From NCBI GenBank assembly GCA_044350805.1, contig JBILGU010000004.1:1-64000 (forward strand): 64,000 nucleotides of DNA. The letters are read 5' to 3'. The translations under genes were made by a program, and so were the position numbers. The DNA is from UBA6136 sp044350805. Its GTDB lineage: Bacteria > Pseudomonadota > Gammaproteobacteria > Methylococcales > Methylococcaceae. Shown in pieces: positions 8,717-16,197 of this stretch (positions within the stretch are counted from its first letter, which is position 1; the number at the start of each line of letters is the position of its first letter). The notes beneath the pieces are model-generated. The model saw only the letters and a program-made list of their open reading frames with translations, was not told the DNA's origin and ran no database searches.

Positions 8717-9251
8717 AAAACTCAAGGTCGCGACGACCTCTTTGGCCGGCTGCTTTGGTTGCCACATGTCCTTTCTGGATATCGACGAGCGGCTTCTCGA
8801 TTTTTGCGAGATCGCTGAGTTCAATCGCAGCCCGCTGACCGATATCAAGCATTGTGAGGGCGTGATTGATATTGGACTGATCGAGGGCGGCCTTTGCAAT
8901 GCGGAGAATGTTGAAACGCTTCGTGAGTTTCGGGCGCACTGCCGGATCCTGGTTGCGGTGGGTGCTTGCGCCATCAATGGGGGCATTCCGGCCATGCGCA
9001 ACCACATTTCCCTGAAGGCCTGTCTTGAAGAGGCCTATATGGATGGCATCGGGGTGGTGAATCCCCAGATTCCCAATGACCCTGAACTGCCGCTGCTTTT
9101 GGAGAAGGTTCACCCGATCCATGAGGTTGTGACCGTTGATTACGTGCTTCCGGGATGTCCTCCGTCCGCCGATGTCTTTTGGTCTTTTCTCAGCGATATT
9201 GCTGAAGGCCGCGAGCCCTCCCTTCCTCCGGCGCTGATTCGTTTTGACTGA
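8709..9251 (+). CDS. hoxY: HoxY, small subunit of NAD-reducing [NiFe] hydrogenase
   Basis: HoxY holds the proximal 4Fe-4S cluster that wires the NiFe centre of HoxH to the diaphorase. In 180 residues all four expected ligands are present: C15 and C18 (GCFGCHMSF), C87 (GACAINGG) and C150 (LPGCPPSAD). The FLDIDERLL stretch after the first motif is also typical. The protein looks intact, so it should still need a large subunit. The gene normally next, hoxH, is not here; a ROK kinase follows after 63 bases. A weak inverted repeat (9266-9293) lies in that gap but has no T-run. Confidence 0.9.
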   Translation: MAEKLKVATTSLAGCFGCHMSFLDIDERLLDFCEIAEFNRSPLTDIKHCEGVIDIGLIEGGLCNAENVETLREFRAHCRILVAVGACAINGGIPAMRNHISLKACLEEAYMDGIGVVNPQIPNDPELPLLLEKVHPIHEVVTVDYVLPGCPPSADVFWSFLSDIAEGREPSLPPALIRFD

Positions 9252-9314
9252 ATTTTTGAGGTCGGTGGGAGTTCGGTAAACTTCGGACTCCCATTCACTT
9301 TCGAGATGATTCTC

Positions 9315-10226
9315 ATGGCAAACCTTCGTTTCGGCATCGATCTGGGGGGGACCAAGATCGAGCTTTTGGCGCTCTCCCCTGAAGGCCTTGAAATCCGGCG
9401 CGAGCGGGTTGCGACCCCGCAAGGCGATTACGAAGGAACGCTTTCGGCCATTGTCGAGCTGGTGCATCGGGCAGAAGAGGCGTTGGGCGGTCAAGGGACG
9501 GTGGGTATTGGAACGCCGGGTGCGGTTTCAAGACAGACGGGCCGTCTTAAAAATTCGAACTCTTTATGTCTGAACGACCGCCCTCTCAGGGAGGATCTTG
9601 AAACCAGACTCGCCCGGCCCATTCGGCTGGCGAACGATGCGGACTGCTTTGCACTTTCAGAAGCCAGTGATGGGGCGGGGCAGGGTTATCCGGTCGTTTT
9701 TGGCGTCATTCTCGGAACCGGTGTTGGGGGGGGCATTGTGGTTCATGGGGGCCTTCTGCAGGGGCCCAATGCGATCGCCGGGGAGTGGGGGCACAATCCT
9801 CTCCCCTGGCCACGCGGTGAAGAATGTGACGGCCCGGTCTGTTATTGCGGGCGTCGCGGCTGTATCGAGAGTTATCTTTCAGGTCCCGGGCTTGCCGCAG
9901 ATGATCTTCGGTCTGGGGGAGAAGGTCGAACCGGGCCGCAAATCGTCGCCGCCGCGGAGCGGGGGGAATCTTTGGCCGAGAGCACCATGGCCCGATATGA
10001 AGAGCGTCTGGCGCGGGCGCTCGCGCATGTCATCAATCTCATCGACCCCGATGTCATTGTCCTCGGGGGGGGAGTCGGGCAGTGTGAGCGCCTGTATCGC
10101 AATGTCCCCAAACACTGGGGTCATTATGTTTTTTCCGATACCGTCGAAACCCGGCTGAAGCCCCCTGTCCATGGGGATTCCAGCGGCGTCCGGGGCGCCG
10201 CCTGGCTGTGGCCCCTGGAGGCTTGA
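9315..10226 (+). CDS. ROK-family sugar kinase (fructokinase / N-acetylglucosamine kinase type)
   Basis: Seen in 303 residues: the N-terminal phosphate-binding motif GIDLGGTKIE, the sugar-binding and catalytic region around GTGVGGGIVVHG, and GEWGHNPLPW. The ROK zinc motif CYCGRRGCIESY is also present. This combination matches the Mak/NagK branch, which phosphorylates fructose, glucose, mannose or N-acetylglucosamine with ATP. The sequence does not decide the substrate. The second ATG (9315) is used because GAGAT lies before it, while the first (9306) has no ribosome-binding site. It may share the hox transcript, although a functional link is not obvious. The ccmI gene converges on it from the other strand. 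Confidence 0.85.
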   Translation: MANLRFGIDLGGTKIELLALSPEGLEIRRERVATPQGDYEGTLSAIVELVHRAEEALGGQGTVGIGTPGAVSRQTGRLKNSNSLCLNDRPLREDLETRLARPIRLANDADCFALSEASDGAGQGYPVVFGVILGTGVGGGIVVHGGLLQGPNAIAGEWGHNPLPWPRGEECDGPVCYCGRRGCIESYLSGPGLAADDLRSGGEGRTGPQIVAAAERGESLAESTMARYEERLARALAHVINLIDPDVIVLGGGVGQCERLYRNVPKHWGHYVFSDTVETRLKPPVHGDSSGVRGAAWLWPLEA

Positions 10227-10230
10227 ACCT

Positions 10231-11412
10231 TTAGGGGCGCTTGTGATCTATCGTGATGGGATACACCTTGCTGGCTTCGGGCGTCATTCCCGGGAGCGTG
10301 CCCTCGATGTCGCCGCTTTGCGGTGTTGCCTGTCCTGATTTGGAGATCCGGGCACCCAGAATCAGCTTCGAAAACTTGGATATCTCAAGCCCCGGGCGCA
10401 TGGCCAAACTGTCATCCAGCGTGACGCTCAAAGGCAGATCGCGAACGGTTTTTCGGATCACGGCGAGCGGCATGGGAGAGCCTTCCGCTGCCCGGGCAAA
10501 AACGAAGACGGCATCATCGGGCTGAACCTCTCCCTTGAGCTTGGGATCCAGCGTCACCTTTACCTTCACCCCGCCCGCTTTTGCCGTAGCAGCCTTGGTG
10601 GGGCTGGCGCTGTCAGGACCCAGTTCCTGAAGGTAGGCATCGATCTCCTTGATTTCAGGACCGTTGGGGGGGAGCTCGGCGCGCAGCCTTTCCCAGAGCT
10701 TTCGGGCCGAGCGCATATCGCCGGACTGAGCGGCCGCAAGGCCTCCGAGCCAAAGCCCCATCTTGTGTTTGGGATGATCACGAACGATTTTCTGGATGAT
10801 CGCGGCGGGTTCTCCTTCGAGTTTCCCGTCCTGCGATTCAGCCAGCGCTTCGGCATGGAGCGCCATCAGGTCGGGATCTCCAGGGGCAAGGCGAGTGGCG
10901 GTTTCGTAAGCCTTTGCAGCTTCCGCCGGTCGATTCGTGGTTTGCAATGAACGTCCGAGCAGCACCCAGCCTTCCAGATCGTTCGGATTGGCCGAAAGTC
11001 GGTCGGCCAGCTCCTGAATGGCTTTTCGGGTCTCGTGCATGGATTTTAGGGGCGGTGCATCGAGAAGCTCGGGATGCCCCAGCGTGATGAAGCCGACCGT
11101 CGCGAGAACTGGAATCAGGGCGATGGTGACCCAGAGGGTGATTTTGGCACCTTTGCCGGTTGAAATCGCCTCTGGATCGGCCTCCGTATCGAGATCATCG
11201 AGCAGGGTTCGTTCCAGATCTTCGGCCAGCTGTTGCGTTTCCTCAGGGGTTTCTGCTTCCCTCTGAAGTTCGTGGCGGCGCTCCTCATGAAGTGCGAGGT
11301 TCAGACGTCGCCGATCGACCGCGGCGTGGCCGCGCGATTTAAAGAAGAGCGGCAGGAAGGTCAGAAGGCCGACGACCGTGATGAGCAGGGCGGTGAGGAT
11401 GAATGAAGTCAT
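10231..11412 (-). CDS. ccmI: CcmI, cytochrome c biogenesis apocytochrome chaperone
   Basis: CcmI presents apocytochrome c to the CcmF/CcmH haem ligation machinery. Seen in 393 residues: an N-terminal membrane helix (ALLITVVGLLTFLPLFF), a charged cytoplasmic loop, and a second helix near residue 100. A periplasmic TPR region follows (LEGWVLLGRSLQTTNRPAEAAK onward), with a C-terminal domain rich in beta-strand character. It is the last gene of the minus-strand ccmDEFGHI set and begins about 20 bases after ccmH stops. Length and layout are normal for gammaproteobacteria. Confidence 0.9.
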   Translation of the reverse strand: MTSFILTALLITVVGLLTFLPLFFKSRGHAAVDRRRLNLALHEERRHELQREAETPEETQQLAEDLERTLLDDLDTEADPEAISTGKGAKITLWVTIALIPVLATVGFITLGHPELLDAPPLKSMHETRKAIQELADRLSANPNDLEGWVLLGRSLQTTNRPAEAAKAYETATRLAPGDPDLMALHAEALAESQDGKLEGEPAAIIQKIVRDHPKHKMGLWLGGLAAAQSGDMRSARKLWERLRAELPPNGPEIKEIDAYLQELGPDSASPTKAATAKAGGVKVKVTLDPKLKGEVQPDDAVFVFARAAEGSPMPLAVIRKTVRDLPLSVTLDDSLAMRPGLEISKFSKLILGARISKSGQATPQSGDIEGTLPGMTPEASKVYPITIDHKRP

Positions 11413-11432
11413 GTGGGGGTATCGTAAGCCGG

Positions 11433-11915
11433 TCAGTCCGATTTGCCCTGACGCAGCTGGTTACGCAAGATCTCAAGGCGGTTCCTTTCCTCGGGATCGA
11501 GCGGGGGAGAAGTCGAATTCAATCGGTGGCTTTGAAGGTGACGGAGCGCCAGAAAGCCACCCAGGAGGAAGAGGAGCAAGGGGCCCGCCCAGAGGAACAG
11601 AGTGATGCCCTTGATCGGGGGGTCATAGAGGACAAAATCGCCATACCGATCGGTAAGAAAGCGGACGGTCTCTTCCTCGGTCTCCCCTGACTGGATTCTG
11701 CCATAGACCTCATTGCGAAGGTCCCGGGCCAGCTCGGCGTCGGAATCCCCGAGTGATTGATTCTGGCAGACGAGGCACCTGAGTTTTTGGATCAGGGTTT
11801 CGTAGCGCACCTGCTGTTCGGGGTTCGCAAAATTGCGAATTTCAACGGCATGCGCCAGCGAGAAGGAAAGTGCAGCCAAGAGGACGATGGCGATGAGGTG
11901 TCTTAGTTTTTTCAA
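11433..11915 (-). CDS. ccmH: CcmH, apocytochrome c thiol reductase
   Basis: CcmH reduces the CxxCH thiols of apocytochrome c before haem attachment. It has a signal sequence or N-terminal helix (LIAIVLLAALSFSLAHA), the family motif LRCLVCQNQS with redox cysteines C47 and C50, and a C-terminal membrane helix (GPLLLFLLGGFLAL). Its 160 residues correspond to the short, single-domain CcmH; the TPR part is encoded separately as ccmI. Start and upstream stop overlap as ATGA with ccmG, so translation is probably coupled. Confidence 0.93.
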   Translation of the reverse strand: MKKLRHLIAIVLLAALSFSLAHAVEIRNFANPEQQVRYETLIQKLRCLVCQNQSLGDSDAELARDLRNEVYGRIQSGETEEETVRFLTDRYGDFVLYDPPIKGITLFLWAGPLLLFLLGGFLALRHLQSHRLNSTSPPLDPEERNRLEILRNQLRQGKSD

Positions 11916-12454
11916 GGGCTTGGGGTCCTCGAATCTTGGAGGGCGCGGATGAGCGGCAGAATGGTCTCCGCCAGCACTTTTCGGTTCAGGGGACCGGTGT
12001 GCTTGAAGAGAATGATTCCGTTGGCATCCACGACGAAGGTTTCCGGAACGCCATAGACCCCCCAGTCAATGCCGACCTTGCCATTGGCATCCACGGCGAC
12101 CGTCTGATAGGGATTGCCCCCGTGCGCTTCAAGCCAGGCACGGGCCTTTTCCGGCGTGTCCTTGTAGTTCAAACCGATCAGATTCACCTCACCTTTTCGG
12201 GCAAGATCAATCAGGACGGGATGTTCGGCGCGGCACGCCTCACACCAGGACGCCCAAACGTTCAAAAGATAGGGGCGGCCCTTGAGGGCCTGGGGTCCAA
12301 AGCGGCGGTCCGGGGCCTCAAGCGTCGGAAGGTCAAAGGCCGGAGCCGGTTTTCCGATCAGGGGCGAGGGAATCTCCCGGGGATCGAGGGACAAGCCGAT
12401 ACCCAGGAAAATCACCATCACCAGAAAGACGCCCAGAGGGATCAAGGAACGCAT
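11912..12454 (-). CDS. ccmG: CcmG/DsbE, membrane-anchored thiol:disulfide oxidoreductase
   Basis: CcmG is a periplasmic thioredoxin-like protein that keeps CcmH or apocytochrome thiols reduced. The 180-residue form starting at 12454 has one N-terminal membrane helix (PLGVFLVMVIFLGIGL) followed by a thioredoxin fold. Its active site is WASWCEACRAEHP (C71, C74), and the cis-proline region reads GVPETFVVD. A longer in-frame start 78 bases upstream would lie inside ccmF and adds no family sequence. Only two bases separate it from the ccmF stop. Confidence 0.93.
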   Translation of the reverse strand: MRSLIPLGVFLVMVIFLGIGLSLDPREIPSPLIGKPAPAFDLPTLEAPDRRFGPQALKGRPYLLNVWASWCEACRAEHPVLIDLARKGEVNLIGLNYKDTPEKARAWLEAHGGNPYQTVAVDANGKVGIDWGVYGVPETFVVDANGIILFKHTGPLNRKVLAETILPLIRALQDSRTPSP

Positions 12455-12456
12455 CG

Positions 12457-14424
12457 TCAGGCTCCAGGGGAAGGTTCGAGGACCAGGCCCTTGCGCGAAC
12501 CCATGCGGTAGCGCTTGTCCAGAAGCGAACACAACCCGCCCGTCATCATGAAAAGTCCCCCAAACCAGATCCAGCGGATGAAGGGTTTGTAATAGATCCG
12601 AACGCTCCAGGCGTCCTTATCCAAAGGTTCTCCCAGCGCAACGTAAAGATCCCGGGTGAGGCCCGGATCAATCGCAGCCTCGGTCATGGGATTCTTCTGG
12701 ACTTGGTAGATCCGTTTTTGTGGCGTGAGTTCGGCCACCAGACGGTTCCCCTCAAAGACATCAAATCGGCCTTCTTGGGCATGATAGTTTGGGCCTTCGA
12801 CGGCGTGGACACCGCCGAACTTGAAGGTGTAGGCCCCAATCGTTGCGCTTTCACCCGGCGCCAGCTTGACGATCTTTTCCTCGCTGTGGCTGCCTGACAG
12901 GGTGACGCCGATCACAAAGACCGCAAGGCCAAGGTGGGCGAAATTCATGCCGATAAAGCTCATGGACAGGGCCGAAACCCCTTCGCTCAGGGATTGACGG
13001 TGCTTGATGCGATTCCAAAGACTCAGACTTTGGGTGGCCAAGAGCCAAAGGGCCATCCCGATCCCGGCGAAGGTCGCGATATCCGAAATCCGATCGATCA
13101 GGAACGAAAGGGTCAGCGTGATAAGGATGACCGGAAGGACGAGGCGTCTGAGGGGACGAAGGACCTTTAGAAGCTGACCCTCGCGCCAGGGCACCAGGGT
13201 GGCGATGCCCGCCAGCAAAAAGATAGGCGCCATCAGGGGGGTAAACACCCTCGAAAAATAGGGCGATCCCACGGAAATCTTCCCCAGCTTGAGCGCATCA
13301 AGAACCAGAGGATACAGCGTGCCCAGGAGGATGCTGGCTGAAGCCGTCACCAGAAGAATGTTGTTAACCAGAAGGAGGCTTTCCCGGGAGAGCCAGGTAA
13401 AACGCGTACTGTCCCGAATCACCGGAGCCCGAAGGCCATAAAGGAGCAGGGAGCTGCCGACGACCACGGCGAGGAAGACCAGGATAAAAAGGCCGCGGGC
13501 GGGGTCGGAGGCAAAGGCGTGGACGGAGGTCAAAACGCCCGAGCGAACCAGGAAGGTGCCCAGAAGGCTGAGGGAAAACGCGAAAATAGCGAGGAGGACC
13601 GTCCAGGCCTTGAAGGCCCCTCGCTTTTCCGTGGCGGCCAGCGAATGCAGCAAGGCGGTCGCGACGAGCCAGGGCATGAAGGAGGCATTTTCCACCGGAT
13701 CCCAGAACCACCAGCCGCCCCAGCCCAACTCGTAGTAGGCCCACCAGGACCCAAGGACTATGCCGAAGGTGAGGAAAATCCAGGCCACCAGTGTCCAGGG
13801 GCGTGACCAGCGTGACCAGGTGGCATCCAGAGTCCCGCCCAAAAGCGCGGCAATGGCAAAGCTGAAGGCCACGGCCAGCCCGACATAGCCCATGTAGAGC
13901 ATGGGGGGATGGATGGTCATCCCAAAGTCCTGAAGGAGGGGGTTGAGGTCGTTGCCTTCAGCGGGCATCGGGATCAGACGAAGGAACGGATTCGAGGTCC
14001 ACTGGATGAAGAGGAGGATGCCAAAACTGATGAGTCCCATGATGCCGAGAACCCGGGCTCGGAACACCGGGGGCAGTCCGCCGCTGAAAAGGGTCACGGC
14101 CAGAGTCCAGCCGGAGAGGATGAAGGCCCAGAGCAACATGGAGCCTTCGTGCGCCCCCCAGGTGGCTGCAATGCGGTAATAAAGCGGGAGTGCGCTGTTG
14201 GAATGGGAGGCGACGTAGAAAATCGAGAAATCATTCTCGATGAAGCCGTTAATCAGCGCGCAAAAGGACAGCGCAAGAAAGAGGAATTGGGCGCGACCTG
14301 CCGGAATCGCACTCGCCATCCAAAGCCCTTGGCCGCGGGCCGCTCCGATCAGTGGCAGGGTCCCCTGAAAGAGGGCGGTCAAAAGGGCAAGGAGCAGGCA
14401 GTATTGCCCGATTTCAGCCGTCAT
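12457..14424 (-). CDS. ccmF: CcmF, haem lyase subunit of cytochrome c maturation
   Basis: CcmF takes haem from holo-CcmE and, with CcmH/I, ligates it to apocytochrome c. The protein has 655 residues and many membrane helices. The tryptophan-rich haem-handling motif GWGGWWFWDPVENASFMPW is clear, as are flanking family stretches (PPMLYMGYVGLAVAFSFA). A periplasmic domain precedes the last helix. Length is typical. The start overlaps the ccmE stop as ATGA. Confidence 0.95.
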   Translation of the reverse strand: MTAEIGQYCLLLALLTALFQGTLPLIGAARGQGLWMASAIPAGRAQFLFLALSFCALINGFIENDFSIFYVASHSNSALPLYYRIAATWGAHEGSMLLWAFILSGWTLAVTLFSGGLPPVFRARVLGIMGLISFGILLFIQWTSNPFLRLIPMPAEGNDLNPLLQDFGMTIHPPMLYMGYVGLAVAFSFAIAALLGGTLDATWSRWSRPWTLVAWIFLTFGIVLGSWWAYYELGWGGWWFWDPVENASFMPWLVATALLHSLAATEKRGAFKAWTVLLAIFAFSLSLLGTFLVRSGVLTSVHAFASDPARGLFILVFLAVVVGSSLLLYGLRAPVIRDSTRFTWLSRESLLLVNNILLVTASASILLGTLYPLVLDALKLGKISVGSPYFSRVFTPLMAPIFLLAGIATLVPWREGQLLKVLRPLRRLVLPVILITLTLSFLIDRISDIATFAGIGMALWLLATQSLSLWNRIKHRQSLSEGVSALSMSFIGMNFAHLGLAVFVIGVTLSGSHSEEKIVKLAPGESATIGAYTFKFGGVHAVEGPNYHAQEGRFDVFEGNRLVAELTPQKRIYQVQKNPMTEAAIDPGLTRDLYVALGEPLDKDAWSVRIYYKPFIRWIWFGGLFMMTGGLCSLLDKRYRMGSRKGLVLEPSPGA

Positions 14425-14876
14425 TTTTTTGTTCCTTCGGGGGGCGGGGGCATTTGCCCGGTCGCCTTGAGAGATTCAGCAACTTCCGGCGGCATGTAGT
14501 TCTCATCGTGCTTGGCAAGGACTTCACTGGCCTCGAAGACCCCTGTTGCCGAGAGTTTTCCAATGGCAATGATGCCCTGACCTTCACGGAAAAGATCGGG
14601 AAGGATACCGGTGTAGCTGACGCCCACAGTGCGGTTGCCATCGGTGAGATCGAAGTGAACCTCCAGCGTATCGGGTGCGCGCCGGACGGTTCCCTTGACG
14701 ACGAGCCCCCCAATGCGGAAGGAGTGCCCTTGAGGGGCCTCGCCATTAGCGACCTGGCTCGGTGTCAGAAAATAGAGGAGATTCTTCTGAAACGCGGTCA
14801 GCCCAAAGAAGGCCGCAAGACCCACGCCGGTCACAATCAGGCTGACGACCAGCATCCGGCGGCGTCTGGGGGTCAT
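14421..14876 (-). CDS. ccmE: CcmE, periplasmic haem chaperone
   Basis: CcmE carries haem covalently on a histidine and hands it to CcmF. The 151-residue form from 14876 has one N-terminal membrane helix (RMLVVSLIVTGVGLAAFFGL) and an OB-like periplasmic domain. It carries the haem motif LAKHDENYMPP, with haem-linked H123 and axial Y127. An upstream in-frame ATG would overlap ccmD entirely and is rejected. Start and ccmD stop overlap as ATGA. Confidence 0.95.
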   Translation of the reverse strand: MTPRRRRMLVVSLIVTGVGLAAFFGLTAFQKNLLYFLTPSQVANGEAPQGHSFRIGGLVVKGTVRRAPDTLEVHFDLTDGNRTVGVSYTGILPDLFREGQGIIAIGKLSATGVFEASEVLAKHDENYMPPEVAESLKATGQMPPPPEGTKK

Positions 14877-15040
14877 GCTTTTTTGCCTCGGGCGATGAAA
14901 CGACGCGCCTTGTCGAGGGCCGCCGCTTTTTTTCGTAGCGGAAGCACCACGTTGAGGATCAGGATGACAGCCATCAGGCCATAGGAGATCCACACGTAGG
15001 TGGCATAGCCTCCCATGGCAAAAAATTCAGACCAGTTCAT
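14873..15040 (-). CDS. ccmD: CcmD, small haem exporter membrane protein
   Basis: This 55-residue protein fits CcmD, which releases holo-CcmE from the CcmABC complex. Seen: MNWSEFFAMGGYATYVWISY leading into one membrane helix (LMAVILILNVVLPL), then a strongly basic cytoplasmic tail. The N-terminal FFAMGGYA pattern is the usual family signature. It heads the minus-strand set, while its partners ccmA, ccmB and ccmC lie about 25 kb away. The gene is divergent from the RsmC-like methyltransferase. Confidence 0.9.
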   Translation of the reverse strand: MNWSEFFAMGGYATYVWISYGLMAVILILNVVLPLRKKAAALDKARRFIARGKKA

Positions 15041-15108
15041 GGTATGGGGCGCCTGTTGTTGTGGCCTGCATTCTATCAGGCCTTCGGGGCCTCGCTGGCT
15101 CTGAAGTC

Positions 15109-15114
15109 TATAAT
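15109..15114 (+). promoter_or_regulatory. Candidate -10 box TATAAT
   Basis: A consensus TATAAT within GTCTATAAT lies 30 bases before the RsmC-like methyltransferase start. I see no good -35 hexamer at 16-18 bases upstream. The same nine-base string recurs before the first M16 peptidase gene. Confidence 0.45.
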
Positions 15115-15143
15115 CCATCCCTTATTCCACGAGAAAATTTACC

Positions 15144-16190
15144 ATGCTTGAATCCGATCGCGAGGCCCGTGCCCTTGAGGCTTTTCTCATTGCCCGTGAA
15201 GGGATCGGTTTTCCCAGCGAGGGAACGGTCTGGATTCAGCGGGCGGTGGAGGGTCCCTATTTTTCGAAGCTTACGGCTCGCTATACCCCCCTTGTGTATC
15301 AAAGCGATCGCCGCCTGGCGGCCCCTTTCATCGAGCAGGGGCTCGATCCTTTGGCAGAGCCCGATCAGCCCTGCGAGGTCGCGATCGTCTTTGCAACCAA
15401 GCATCGTGAGGAGGTCCTTTCTCATCTCGCACGTGCAGCTGAGTGGCTGGAAGAAGGGGGGCATGTGGTCGTGGCGGCCGCCAACGACCTTGGGGCCGGG
15501 TCTCTTGAAAAAAGGGTCCGCGAACTTTTCGGGGCCTGCGATGCCTTCTCAAAGCACAAGTGCCGGGTCCTTCATGCCATCAAACGCGCCGACACCCTGG
15601 ATCAAGATCTCCTTGCCCGTTGGCGGTCCGGTGGGGACATGCAACAGAGGGTTGCCGAGGGGCTTTGGGGCGCACCCGGCATGTTCAGCTGGAAACGGCC
15701 GGATGAAGGGTCTAGGCTGCTGGCGGGCTTTATCTCGCAGGGGCTCGAAGGCCGGGGCGCTGACTTTGGGGCAGGGAACGGGTACCTTGCCCTCAGCCTT
15801 CTGGAGCGAAATCCCAAAATTGAGGGGCTGGAGCTGGTCGATGTGGAGAAAAAGGCCTTGGATGCGGCCAAGATCAATCTGGAGGCGTATCTATCCTCAA
15901 ACCTTCGCCTCGGTTTTCACTGGATGGATCTCACGCACGGCTCCGGGCTTTCGGGACTTGATTTCATCGTCATGAACCCGCCTTTTCACAGTGAGCGGGG
16001 GAGTCTCCCGGTCTTAGGGCAACGGTTCATTGCTGAAGCGATGAAGGCGCTTCGCCCCGGCGGTCGGCTCTTCATGGTCGCCAATCGTCACTTGCCCTAT
16101 GAGGGGGAACTGGGGTCGACGGGGGGAACCTTGGTCCGTCGCGAGGAGGCCAGTGGTTTCAAGGTCCTTGAGGTGGTGAAGCGCGGATGA
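15144..16190 (+). CDS. RsmC/RlmG-like rRNA guanine-N2 methyltransferase
   Basis: This is a class I SAM-dependent methyltransferase with two related halves, the layout of RsmC (16S G1207) and RlmG (23S G1835). The first half (residues 1-170) is degenerate, as in the family. The second half carries the SAM motif DFGAGNGYLAL (207-217), an acidic end of strand 2 (LELVDVE), and the catalytic NPPF (278-281) followed by HSERG. The product is 348 residues, in the family range. It sits alone and plus-oriented between ccmD and recJ. Which rRNA position it modifies cannot be decided from sequence. Confidence 0.82.
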   Translation: MLESDREARALEAFLIAREGIGFPSEGTVWIQRAVEGPYFSKLTARYTPLVYQSDRRLAAPFIEQGLDPLAEPDQPCEVAIVFATKHREEVLSHLARAAEWLEEGGHVVVAAANDLGAGSLEKRVRELFGACDAFSKHKCRVLHAIKRADTLDQDLLARWRSGGDMQQRVAEGLWGAPGMFSWKRPDEGSRLLAGFISQGLEGRGADFGAGNGYLALSLLERNPKIEGLELVDVEKKALDAAKINLEAYLSSNLRLGFHWMDLTHGSGLSGLDFIVMNPPFHSERGSLPVLGQRFIAEAMKALRPGGRLFMVANRHLPYEGELGSTGGTLVRREEASGFKVLEVVKRG

Positions 16191-16197
16191 GGTGGGC

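Noticed and set aside
9266..9293. TGGGAGT/ACTCCCA repeat after hoxY as a terminator
   Set aside because: The loop is 14 bases and no T-run follows, so it is too weak to call a terminator.
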